Source of the DNA: an uncultured Candidatus Melainabacteria bacterium | GTDB taxonomy: Bacteria; Cyanobacteriota; Vampirovibrionia; Gastranaerophilales; Gastranaerophilaceae | NCBI GenBank assembly: GCA_934754425.1 | Contig: CAKVIN010000013.1 | Location: forward strand, 4,530 to 68,529 | Direction of reading: 5' to 3' | DNA: 64,000 nucleotides | In this document: positions 50,697 through 59,135 of the stretch, in pieces | How the letters are laid out: each line of letters opens with the position of its first letter | Numbering within the stretch: the first letter of the stretch is position 1 | Notes under the pieces: generated by a model | Seen by the model: only the letters and a program-made list of their open reading frames with translations | Database searches by the model: none | Told to the model about the DNA's origin: nothing | Program-made: the position numbers and the translations under genes

Positions 50697-52648
50697 ATTT
50701 TTCCACTACCAATCAAATTTTTAAGATTGTTTTCAGATTTTTTATATAAATTATCGGAATATTTTTTCAAATTATTTTGCATTTCAGAATAATCTTCTGG
50801 AGTCATATTAATACCTTTAATTAAAGCATTTGCAAAATCTTCATCTGATTTATACAAAATAGAATTAGAATTATCAAATCCATTGATTGCGCCAAAACTT
50901 TCGATAATTACACAAGGTTTTGTAAACCCGTAAACTAATTGAAAATTACCGCTTGTGCCGGTTGTATTGTATCTGATGTGCATTGGGTCTTTTTCGTTGT
51001 AAGAAGTTATCATGAAATCGGCTTTTTCCAATTCGTCATACATTTTATTAAAAGGAAGTCTGCCTTTGATGTCAAAATATTGTTGCAATTCTTTTGGTAA
51101 TTTTTTCAAATGACCTTTTCCGATTACAGTGATTTTAAAGTTTTTAATTCCCTGTTCGTGAAGCTTTCTAACGGAGTCAATAATCAAATCGTTGTTCTTC
51201 TTTTTCCCTTGAATAGCTCCAACTGTCACAAAATTTACTACTTCTTGATTTTTTGATGTGAGTTTAACTTCTCCAAAATAATGCGGATTAACAACAACAG
51301 ATTTTGCTCCTTTGTAGTTTAATTCTCTTAGAGTAATCAGATTTTCTCTCCAAGTTCCGGCATCAACAGAATGCTTGCACTCGTGTTCTACAAAGAATAA
51401 TTTTGATTTATCGACTTGCGGATTAAAAGTTTCGTAACATTGTTCATAATGGATACTGTCACAGAGTTTGCCGGAAGTTGTTACAAGAACACCTTCAACA
51501 TCACTTAAATTATTTTTGTGGAAAAATTCTTTAACCTGTTTGCGTGACATTTTGTTTAATGTCAAATTTTCATCCTTAAATCTTGAAAATAAACCACTTT
51601 TATAATGCATAGGATTTACGATTACAGAAACGTGATACCCTAAATCAAGCAAATATTTTACATACCCAGGGACAACTTCTGAATGACTTTTTGAGCAAGG
51701 TTCCCAAACTATAAAAGTGTTGCTTTTTATTACCGGTTTTTTGTAATCAAAAAGCGGTTTTATGTAAGTTTCATACAAAGCTTCATAAAATCTTGGTCTT
51801 AATAAAAACAGCGGACGATATTTTAAATATGCAAAAAGTGAAGCAATCTGGTTATCAAATGTCCAATGTCTGTATTCTTTATCGGTCAATTTCCACGGAG
51901 TCATTTGTAAATACTTGAAATACAAAGGTCTATGGATGCTAAAAGAAGCAAAATGCCAAGGTTTTTTCTTTGCAACAAAATGAATTGCTTTTGGGTTATG
52001 TGTATAGCTTGAGCGGTTTGTAAAATTGCTTGATTGAACATTCCATTCGTCTTCTACAACCATAATTTTACCTTTTAGTGATTCGTTAATAATTTCTTGA
52101 TCACCGAGCTTAATTGTATCAAAATGTTCTTTTGTCCAGCTTAAGAAAATATCTTCTGCTCCGATTTTTCGCATGTTTTCTATATCCATAACCAGCATGC
52201 CGGCATTGACATAGCTCGGATTAATTTTTGTTAATTTTTTGCTGATATCACGTACACCTGCAATCGGATAATCGCCCATATCTTTGTTAAATAATTTTGC
52301 TAAACTGCTTGTCACAACAAAATCACAATCAAAATAAATAACTCGTTTTACATTGGGTAATAAGCTTGGTAATTTTAAGCGATAGAATGTTGGGATTGAA
52401 ATATATGCGTGAGTTTTTACATCCATATAATCAGTAAATAAACTGTTATCAATCGGAACAAAATTGATTTCACAATTTTTAATTGATTTAAGTTGAAGAA
52501 TTTTCTCTTTGTTTTTATTTTTTATTCCACCATCAAGAATATAAAAATACAATTCGTCATTTTTGTTTGCATTCGCCAAAACTGATGCAATTACAACACC
52601 CGCATATTTTGCATAATTATCATCACACGCTAAACAAACATTTATCAC
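50687..52648 (-). CDS. Two-domain glycosyltransferase, GT8 fused to GT4-like
   Basis: 653 residues. Residues about 1-265 are a GT8 domain (LACDDNYAKYAGVVIASVL, DXD in IYFDCDFVV, LGDQEIINESL, HFVAKKKPWHF). Residues about 300-645 look like a GT-B, GT4-type transferase (PGYVKYLLDLGYHVSVIVNP, FVTVGAIQGKKKNNDLI, YDELEKADFMITSYNEKDP). One chain may add two sugars in sequence. GTG start with GGGAG upstream. First gene of the three-gene operon and probably part of a surface glycan or lipid-core pathway. Confidence 0.82.
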   Translation of the reverse strand: MINVCLACDDNYAKYAGVVIASVLANANKNDELYFYILDGGIKNKNKEKILQLKSIKNCEINFVPIDNSLFTDYMDVKTHAYISIPTFYRLKLPSLLPNVKRVIYFDCDFVVTSSLAKLFNKDMGDYPIAGVRDISKKLTKINPSYVNAGMLVMDIENMRKIGAEDIFLSWTKEHFDTIKLGDQEIINESLKGKIMVVEDEWNVQSSNFTNRSSYTHNPKAIHFVAKKKPWHFASFSIHRPLYFKYLQMTPWKLTDKEYRHWTFDNQIASLFAYLKYRPLFLLRPRFYEALYETYIKPLFDYKKPVIKSNTFIVWEPCSKSHSEVVPGYVKYLLDLGYHVSVIVNPMHYKSGLFSRFKDENLTLNKMSRKQVKEFFHKNNLSDVEGVLVTTSGKLCDSIHYEQCYETFNPQVDKSKLFFVEHECKHSVDAGTWRENLITLRELNYKGAKSVVVNPHYFGEVKLTSKNQEVVNFVTVGAIQGKKKNNDLIIDSVRKLHEQGIKNFKITVIGKGHLKKLPKELQQYFDIKGRLPFNKMYDELEKADFMITSYNEKDPMHIRYNTTGTSGNFQLVYGFTKPCVIIESFGAINGFDNSNSILYKSDEDFANALIKGINMTPEDYSEMQNNLKKYSDNLYKKSENNLKNLIGSGKICL

Positions 52649-52742
52649 GAAAATACTCCCCTATTCTTCTATTTAATAATACACATTAAATACCTGAAAT
52701 CAAGTGTAATGTATACTTATTAACGATATACAAAATAAAAAA

Positions 52743-54368
52743 TTAAGAATTCAGCACATCTTTACGAGTTATAATTCCAAGAACTTTTTCAGATTTATTA
52801 ACAACAATTGCCCATTCTGTTCCGTTTTCGTGAAGTCGATAATAAGCAGTATAAAGATTATCATTAGGATAAACCGTAACCGGACTTGTTTCTAAAATTC
52901 TGCTTACGGCTATTGATTTCATTTTATTATCAACAATAACATCTTCTATATCAGAGCGTGTAATAATACCACAAAGTCTACCTTTTTTATCTTGAACAGG
53001 ATACGCATTATGTCCTTCCAAGTTCATTGTATTAAGAATATCAATAATATTAGAATCGTTATTAAATATTTTTACGGGAGACGTCATTATGTCACTTACC
53101 AAAGTAGTTTCAGAAATATTTATTCCTGATTTTTTGTATTGACTAACAACTAATTTAGCATAAATTGGTTTGTGATTAAGTTTTTCAGCTACCATATCCG
53201 CAATTGCGGCAGTCAACATTAATGGAAGAATACATTCATATCCGCCTGTCATTTCAAATACCATAACAACAGCAGTGATTGGAGTTCTGGCAACAGATGA
53301 TAAAAAACCTGCCATTCCGATTGATGAAACAGCTATTATATTAACATTCGCCCCAAGAGAATTAGCTACGAAACCTGTAATATAACCCAGAAAAGAACCT
53401 AACATTAACATTGGTAAAAATATGCCACCGGCAGCACCTGAACCAAAACAAAGCGGAGTTATAATAAATTTTGCAACAAAAATTAAACATACTATTGTTA
53501 TTGGAAATTCGCTTTTCATAAGCATTTCTACACTTCCATTACCGGAAGATAAAACGTAAGGTAAAGCTAATCCGACTAAACCAGTTAAAAATCCTGCTAT
53601 AGCTGGTTTACAGAAGTTCGGAATTTTTATTTTTGAATAAAAGTTGTTAAAAAAGAATATTGTTTTAGAAAATAATACTCCAACAACTCCGGCTAGTAAT
53701 CCTAAAATAATACAGACCGGTAAAATACTTCCCTCAATTGTTATTTGCGGAAGTGATATGTTGAAAGAAGGGTTTGCGCCAAGGAAATGCCTTGCAACTC
53801 CTGCAGCTACAACGGTTGCTACAAGTGTAGGAAATAACATTGACGGTGTGAATTTGTGTATAAGTTCTTCTAAAACAAATAAAGTTCCTGCAATTGGCGC
53901 ATTGAATGTTGCTCCAATTGCTGCACCGGCACCTGAAGCTATCAATTTATCTCTGTTGTTACCACTTAATTTTGATATTTTTCCAACGAAAGAGCCTACT
54001 CCTGCGCCTAATTGTACACTAGGGCCTTCTCTACCTAAAGAAAGTCCTGTGCCGATACCAAGTATTCCGGCAATGAATTTAACAAAAACAGTTCTAACTC
54101 TAATTAGGCGTCCGCTTTTTAGAAGTGACATTTTGACATATGGAATACCGCTACCTGATGTTTCCGGTGCAAATTTTTGGATAATTATTCCCGCTAATAA
54201 ACCACCAAAAGTTGTAATAAGAAGAAAAATTAATGGGTGTGAATAAAAATGTGACATTACAAATCCAAATAAATTTTCTATTCCCAAACGAAAAGCAACT
54301 ACCACAAGTCCGGTTAATAAACCGACTAAAATCGCTTGCCAAAATATTTTTGTAAATCCTTTTTCCAT
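52743..54368 (-). CDS. clcA: ClC-family chloride/proton transporter with CBS domains
   Basis: 541 residues. The ClC core (about 1-400, about ten helices) has the anion-binding motifs GSGIPYVK, GREGPSVQLG (gating glutamate present, so exchange rather than a channel is likely) and GGIFLPML. Two CBS domains follow (about 418-540: VSDIMTSPVKIF, VSRILETSPVTVY), which often bind adenine nucleotides. TATAAT lies 7 nt before the ATG and no Shine-Dalgarno is seen, so the mRNA may be leaderless. Stand-alone gene. Confidence 0.92.
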   Translation of the reverse strand: MEKGFTKIFWQAILVGLLTGLVVVAFRLGIENLFGFVMSHFYSHPLIFLLITTFGGLLAGIIIQKFAPETSGSGIPYVKMSLLKSGRLIRVRTVFVKFIAGILGIGTGLSLGREGPSVQLGAGVGSFVGKISKLSGNNRDKLIASGAGAAIGATFNAPIAGTLFVLEELIHKFTPSMLFPTLVATVVAAGVARHFLGANPSFNISLPQITIEGSILPVCIILGLLAGVVGVLFSKTIFFFNNFYSKIKIPNFCKPAIAGFLTGLVGLALPYVLSSGNGSVEMLMKSEFPITIVCLIFVAKFIITPLCFGSGAAGGIFLPMLMLGSFLGYITGFVANSLGANVNIIAVSSIGMAGFLSSVARTPITAVVMVFEMTGGYECILPLMLTAAIADMVAEKLNHKPIYAKLVVSQYKKSGINISETTLVSDIMTSPVKIFNNDSNIIDILNTMNLEGHNAYPVQDKKGRLCGIITRSDIEDVIVDNKMKSIAVSRILETSPVTVYPNDNLYTAYYRLHENGTEWAIVVNKSEKVLGIITRKDVLNS

Positions 54369-54451
54369 AAGTCTAATTATACATTAATCAAAAAAACTTA
54401 ATTAATAATAAAAGAAAAGACAGTAATATAAATTTATGCTAAAATATCGGC

Positions 54452-55537
54452 ATGAATAGAAATTTATTAATGGTTTTAGGCCCAACAGAAGTTGAAAAAG
54501 AAATTTTGGAAATTGCTTCTTTACCGCAAGAATATATGAGAACAAAAGATTACACTTCAAAATGGTTAAAGATTTTTGAAGGTTTAAAATATTGTTTTCA
54601 AACAAAAAATCCTGTTACCGTATTTGCTTGTTCTGGTACTGGGGTAATGGAAGCTGCTGTTTCAAATTTTTTAAGTAAAAATGACACAGCTGTTTATATA
54701 AATGGAGGTTCTTTTGGTAAAAGATGGGGTGATATTTGCAAAAAACACGAAATTTGCACTTTAGAAATTCCTGTTGAATTTGGTAAAAGTCCAAATCCTC
54801 AAGATGTAGAAAAAATGCTTAAATCTCATCCTGAAACAAAAGCAGTTTTTACAACTTTAAACGAAACATCATCAGGAGCTTTGATTGATATAAAATCTAT
54901 CGGTAAAATTATGCAACAATATCCAAATACTCTTTTTATTGTCGATTGCGTAAGTGGACTTTTAGCGGATGAATTTTTACAAGATGAATGGGGAGTTGAT
55001 GTTGCTATTTCTGCATCACAAAAGGCTTTTGCTCTTCCTCCGGGGCTTGGATTTATGTCTGTAAATAATAAAGCTTTAGATTTTGCGCAAAAATCAAATC
55101 TAAGAAATTTTTATTTTGATATTTTTGATTATGTTAACAATTCCAAAAGAGGGCAAACTCCATTTACTCCTGCAGTTAGTCTTGTTAATCAATTAGAAAA
55201 ACGCTTAGAAAAAATTCAAGAAGAAGGATTAGAAAATTTCCGAGAAAGATATAGACAAAACACAACAATTTTAAGAAAAGGAATGGAAAAACTCGGACTT
55301 AAAACTTTTGCTCAAAACCCTGCAAACTGTGTTACGGCAGTGATGACAAAAAATGTGGACGCAAGCGATGTTGTAAAAATTATGCGTGAAAAATATCATA
55401 TAGAAATTGCACCGTCCGGTGGTGAATTAAAAACAAAATTATTTAGAGTTGGTAATTATGGAAATATTAATCAGCCTGAAATTGATAGATTTTTAGAGGC
55501 TCTTCAATTAACATTGGAAGAACTTTTTCAAAAATAA
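54452..55537 (+). CDS. Class V aminotransferase (serine/alanine-glyoxylate type)
   Basis: 361 residues, PLP-dependent fold type I. LMVLGPTEVEKEI at the N-terminus, CSGTGVMEAAVSNF, TLNETSSGALIDI, DCVSGLLADE and the catalytic lysine in ISASQKAFALPPG. It resembles serine-pyruvate, alanine-glyoxylate and serine-glyoxylate transaminases; the pathway is not set by neighbours. TAAAAT lies exactly 6 nt before the ATG with no ribosome site, suggesting a leaderless mRNA. Confidence 0.88.
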   Translation: MNRNLLMVLGPTEVEKEILEIASLPQEYMRTKDYTSKWLKIFEGLKYCFQTKNPVTVFACSGTGVMEAAVSNFLSKNDTAVYINGGSFGKRWGDICKKHEICTLEIPVEFGKSPNPQDVEKMLKSHPETKAVFTTLNETSSGALIDIKSIGKIMQQYPNTLFIVDCVSGLLADEFLQDEWGVDVAISASQKAFALPPGLGFMSVNNKALDFAQKSNLRNFYFDIFDYVNNSKRGQTPFTPAVSLVNQLEKRLEKIQEEGLENFRERYRQNTTILRKGMEKLGLKTFAQNPANCVTAVMTKNVDASDVVKIMREKYHIEIAPSGGELKTKLFRVGNYGNINQPEIDRFLEALQLTLEELFQK

Positions 55538-55577
55538 TATAGAATAACAATATTTTATTTTGTGATAAAATTCAGGT

Positions 55578-55910
55578 ATGAAAATCATATTGAGATTTAT
55601 ATTTGGATTTTTATTTTTAGTATTTACAACATTAAATTTCGCAAATACTCAGGATGTTTTCGTCCCTGATAATATAGCTTCTTGGCAAACACAAAGCTCT
55701 CACGCAGTTTTTATTGTTCCTGAAACAGAAGCTTTTTTAACTTTGCCGGAAAATAACGACGACAATTCTTCTTCTGCTTCAACTATTGGAAATATAAAGC
55801 TAACAAATCAACAAAATTTTTATAAACAAATAAAAAAACATCAAAAAATTAATAATATAAATATAATAAGTTCTATATTAAAAACGGAAATTTACCCGAA
55901 TGCTCCGTAA
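55578..55910 (+). CDS. Small exported protein, hypothetical
   Basis: 110 residues. A hydrophobic N-terminus (MKIILRFIFGFLFLVFTTLN, then FANTQ) looks like a signal peptide; the mature part is polar, Asn- and Gln-rich, and ends in a basic helical segment. No family recognised. TAAAAT is 6 nt before the ATG. Follows the aminotransferase by 40 nt but has its own -10 box. Confidence 0.6.
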   Translation: MKIILRFIFGFLFLVFTTLNFANTQDVFVPDNIASWQTQSSHAVFIVPETEAFLTLPENNDDNSSSASTIGNIKLTNQQNFYKQIKKHQKINNINIISSILKTEIYPNAP

Positions 55911-55948
55911 TTGAAAATAAGTGAACAAGGCGAAAAGTGAAAAGTCTA

Positions 55949-55998
55949 TTTTAATGAACTTAACGACTTAACGACCTTGCGACTTAAAGACTTAATAA
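55949..55998. repeat. Rep1 fragment, copy c
   Basis: ATTTTAATGAACTTAACGAC and the following GACTTAAAGACTTAATAAAA match the right arm of Rep1 (24909-24953, 25871-25911). No left arm is present. It again ends just before a ribosome-binding site. Confidence 0.75.
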
Positions 55999-56016
55999 AA
56001 CATAAAGGAGAAAAAT

Positions 56017-57342
56017 ATGGAATTAATTCACAGTTTTGTGTCGGCACATAATGTGCTGATTTCAGCCGGAATTTTAATCCTTGCATACATTTTTATTGCG
56101 CTGGAAAAAGTTCCAAAAGTTACAATCGCACTTCTTGGTGCAGGTATTACAATTCTACTTGGACTTGTAAGCCAAACTAAGGTTTTAGATGGAGTTCTTA
56201 ACCCAACTTACTTTGTTCAATATGTTGATTTCAACGTAATATTCTTGCTTGTATCAATGATGATTATCGTAAGCATTACAACAAGAAGCGGTGTTTTTAA
56301 CTACATTGCAAACAATTTGTTAAAAATGACAAAAGGTCATCCGATTGCAATTCTTGTAGTGCTAGGACTTTTTACCGCCGTAACAAGTGCATTTTTGGAT
56401 AATGTTACAACAGTTATTTTGATTATGCCAATCACATTCTTTATTGCAAAAGAACTTGATATTGACCCAATACCTTATCTTTTGACAGAAATCTTTGCAT
56501 CAAATATCGGTGGTACTGCAACTTTGATTGGTGATCCGCCAAACATTATTATTGGCAGCGCAGCAGGTTTTTCATTTATGGATTTTGTAAACAATTTAAC
56601 TGTAGTGGTTGCAATAATTTTAATTGTTGTACTTGCTTTGTTATCATTGATTTTCAAGAAAAAACTTCATGCCAGCGAAGAAAAAATGAAAGAAGTTGCA
56701 AATATTGATAATTCAAATACAATCAAAGATAAAGCTCTACTTATTCGTTCAATGACAGTTTTAGGTTTAGTAATTTTAGGTTTTGTAACACACGATATTA
56801 CTCATATAGAAACTTGTGTTGCTGCAATGCTTGGCGCCAGTTTCTTATTATTATTTGAAAAACCAACTGATATTTTGAGAGATGTAGAATGGAATACAAT
56901 TTTCTTCTTCATCGGCTTATTCATTATTATTGGTGGTGTTGAAGCATCCGGCGGTATTAAGTTAATGGCTGAATGGATTTTAAGAGTTACACAAGGCTCT
57001 CAAGAAGCAGCTTCTATGCTAATTCTTTGGGCTTCCGGTGTAATTTCAGGATTTATTGACAATATACCTTATACAGCCACTATGTCACCTATGCTTGTTG
57101 AAATCGAAAAAGCAATGGGTGCAGATTACACAACTCCATTGTGGTGGTGCTTGTCATTAGGTGCTTGCTTGGGCGGTAACATGACAATGATTGGCGCAGC
57201 TGCAAACGTAATCGTATCAGAAACATCTGCAAAACATGGTCACCCTATGTTCTTCTTAAGATTCATGAAATATGGTGTCTTTGTTGTTCTAATATCATTA
57301 GCAATTTGTTCTGTATATGTAAAATTCAAATACATGGCTTAA
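56017..57342 (+). CDS. ArsB/NhaD-superfamily ion transporter
   Basis: 441 residues, about eleven spans, in the ArsB/NhaD/CitM (ion transporter) superfamily. Diagnostic are FLDNVTTVILIMPI, a second IDNIPYTATMSPML, and the two inverted-repeat halves, with NIGGTATLIGDPPNI. It could move sodium/protons, arsenite or dicarboxylates; sequence alone does not say. AAAGGAG precedes the ATG. A Rep1 fragment sits directly upstream and a strong terminator downstream. Confidence 0.88.
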   Translation: MELIHSFVSAHNVLISAGILILAYIFIALEKVPKVTIALLGAGITILLGLVSQTKVLDGVLNPTYFVQYVDFNVIFLLVSMMIIVSITTRSGVFNYIANNLLKMTKGHPIAILVVLGLFTAVTSAFLDNVTTVILIMPITFFIAKELDIDPIPYLLTEIFASNIGGTATLIGDPPNIIIGSAAGFSFMDFVNNLTVVVAIILIVVLALLSLIFKKKLHASEEKMKEVANIDNSNTIKDKALLIRSMTVLGLVILGFVTHDITHIETCVAAMLGASFLLLFEKPTDILRDVEWNTIFFFIGLFIIIGGVEASGGIKLMAEWILRVTQGSQEAASMLILWASGVISGFIDNIPYTATMSPMLVEIEKAMGADYTTPLWWCLSLGACLGGNMTMIGAAANVIVSETSAKHGHPMFFLRFMKYGVFVVLISLAICSVYVKFKYMA

Positions 57343-57370
57343 ACAAAACAAAATTTGTATAAAAATATTA

Positions 57371-57413
57371 TGTAGCAGGTGAAGTAAAAAATTTCATCTG
57401 CTACATATTTTTT
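57371..57413 (+). terminator. Terminator after the ArsB/NhaD-like transporter
   Basis: TGTAGCAGGTGAA and TTCATCTGCTACA pair (one G-T), followed by TATTTTTT. Confidence 0.9.
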
Positions 57414-57456
57414 CTATACAATCAATTATCAGTATAATAACAATTAACAAAATAAT

Positions 57457-58143
57457 TTAAGCTAAAGTAGAAGGAATAAGAAACATATTTCTATCAACTT
57501 CATTAAAATTTTTGATAATTGCAGACAATCCGTCAATACTCTGATAAAATTCAACCGGTTCCATAGAATCTACAGCAATTATTTTGCCGATACCAGCTGA
57601 TTTTGCGGCATTAATTCCCGCAATAGCATCTTCAAAAACAAGACAATCTTTTGGGTTTAAACCTAGTTTTTTAGCTGCAATCAAGAAAATATCAGGCGCA
57701 GGTTTACCCGGAATTTTTCCGTTTGAATAAACAATTTTATCCAAATCAAACCATTTAGCCAAATTAAATTCTTTTATATAAAATTCGACATTATCCCATT
57801 CAGACATAGTTGCTATTGTACGTGGAATATTATTTTCTTTCAGAAAATTCAAAAATTCTATTGCACCTGGAGCAAGTTTGAAATTTTCTTTATCCAAAAG
57901 ACATCTTTTTCTATACACAGCTTCTTTTTCTTTTGCATATTTTTCAACCATCTCTTTTGATGGTTTTTTTCCAATTGCGTATTCAATAATATCTTCATTG
58001 GTATGCCCAAACATCTTGTCACGCATTTCTTCATACGTAAAAGCTGTTCCTCTAAGCATTTTAGAATATTCTTCCCAAGCATCATAATGCAATTGAGAAT
58101 CCCAATACAATGTTCCGTTAAAATCAAAAATTACACCATTCAT
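57457..58143 (-). CDS. HAD-family phosphatase/mutase with DFNGT motif
   Basis: 228 residues, beta-phosphoglucomutase-like with a helical cap. Motif I reads VIFDFNGTLY, motif II IATMSEW, motif III around GKPAPDIF and motif IV LVFEDAIAGI. The second Asp of DxD is Asn, which removes the usual general acid-base. The ATG at 58143 lies 6 nt after TATAAT; a TTG five codons upstream falls inside that box. Divergent from the small exported protein at 58182. Confidence 0.85.
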   Translation of the reverse strand: MNGVIFDFNGTLYWDSQLHYDAWEEYSKMLRGTAFTYEEMRDKMFGHTNEDIIEYAIGKKPSKEMVEKYAKEKEAVYRKRCLLDKENFKLAPGAIEFLNFLKENNIPRTIATMSEWDNVEFYIKEFNLAKWFDLDKIVYSNGKIPGKPAPDIFLIAAKKLGLNPKDCLVFEDAIAGINAAKSAGIGKIIAVDSMEPVEFYQSIDGLSAIIKNFNEVDRNMFLIPSTLA

Positions 58144-58181
58144 AATAAAATTATACAAGAAAAATATGTTATAATAAATTT

Positions 58182-58427
58182 ATGAAAAGATTTATTTGCA
58201 TTGTGTTTATATTATGTTTTACAATTCCTGTTTATGCCGGACAATATCCGATATATCAATCTCCGCAAAAACAATATCCACAATATCAAACACAAAAAAT
58301 ACAAAGCATGCCGGTTGGAACTTTTAAGAAAAAACGAGATGGAACAATTGTTCAATATAATGACAAAGGTAAGAAAATTGGAACTTACAAATTGAGCGGA
58401 AACAAACTTGTCAATCCAAAGAAATAA
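58182..58427 (+). CDS. Small secreted protein, hypothetical
   Basis: 81 residues. Signal peptide (KRFICIVFILCFTIPVYAG), then a Gln/Tyr/Pro-rich stretch (YPQYQTQKIQSMPVG) and a basic tail with GTFKKKRDGTIVQYNDKGK, a short strand motif of the kind seen in MORN-like or toxin-immunity repeats (loose resemblance only). TATAAT is 6 nt before the ATG. The PilZ gene begins 8 nt after its stop. Confidence 0.65.
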   Translation: MKRFICIVFILCFTIPVYAGQYPIYQSPQKQYPQYQTQKIQSMPVGTFKKKRDGTIVQYNDKGKKIGTYKLSGNKLVNPKK

Positions 58428-58435
58428 GGTATGAT

Positions 58436-59059
58436 ATGAATTTTAGTTTAAATATTGATGATATAAAATATGTAAAACTTACTTGCAAAGATAAAGATAA
58501 TAATGAATTTTGCACAAAAGCAGCCATTCACGATATTAATGAACGACAATTTTATGTTAGTGCAAAGCAAGAAGAATTTATAAACATACCATTTCCACAA
58601 GAAATAACTATTAGTTTTGTTTGTGAAAACGGTTTGTATATTACAAAATCAGAATTAACATTTGCAGAATTTAATGAACCGCATATTTTCTTTACAATAA
58701 AAACTCCACAAGGTATTGATTATCAACAAAATCGTGAATATTTTAGAGTAAAAATGAATGAAAAAGCTATTTTATATTTCTCGAATACAAAAATTGATTG
58801 TTCTATTTACGATATTTCTGCTAGCGGTATAAGATTAAATATTAATAAAAAATACAATATTCCGGATAAAGTTGAAATTGAAATGTTTTTTCCAAAAAGA
58901 GAAGTCCGCATTAAAGCAAAATTTATGCGTTTTGATATAGAAAACAATGAAATAAAAGCTGCGTTTCACTTTTATAGCATGCCGGAAAATATCAGAGATA
59001 TAATTTCAAAAATATGTATCCAAAAACAACTGATTGATAAACGAAATAGCTTAAAGTAA
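58436..59059 (+). CDS. PilZ-domain protein, c-di-GMP effector
   Basis: 207 residues. N-terminal YcgR-like beta domain (about 1-95) and a C-terminal PilZ domain (about 100-195) with the two c-di-GMP motifs: RxxxR in NREYFRV and DxSxxG in DISASGIRL. YcgR-type proteins couple c-di-GMP to flagellar braking or surface behaviour. No diguanylate cyclase is in the window. AAGG lies 6 nt before the ATG, and it is likely co-transcribed with the small secreted protein. Confidence 0.85.
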   Translation: MNFSLNIDDIKYVKLTCKDKDNNEFCTKAAIHDINERQFYVSAKQEEFINIPFPQEITISFVCENGLYITKSELTFAEFNEPHIFFTIKTPQGIDYQQNREYFRVKMNEKAILYFSNTKIDCSIYDISASGIRLNINKKYNIPDKVEIEMFFPKREVRIKAKFMRFDIENNEIKAAFHFYSMPENIRDIISKICIQKQLIDKRNSLK

Positions 59060-59135
59060 ACCACCAAGTTTTTACTCTACCAATTTTAGAATTTTGGTTT
59101 ACGATTAATTCAAAGTTTATTTTAAAACCAGAATT

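Noticed and set aside
53644..54246. 200-codon plus-strand ORF opposite clcA
   Set aside because: Long only because it is antisense to the conserved ClC core; low-complexity translation and no start signal.
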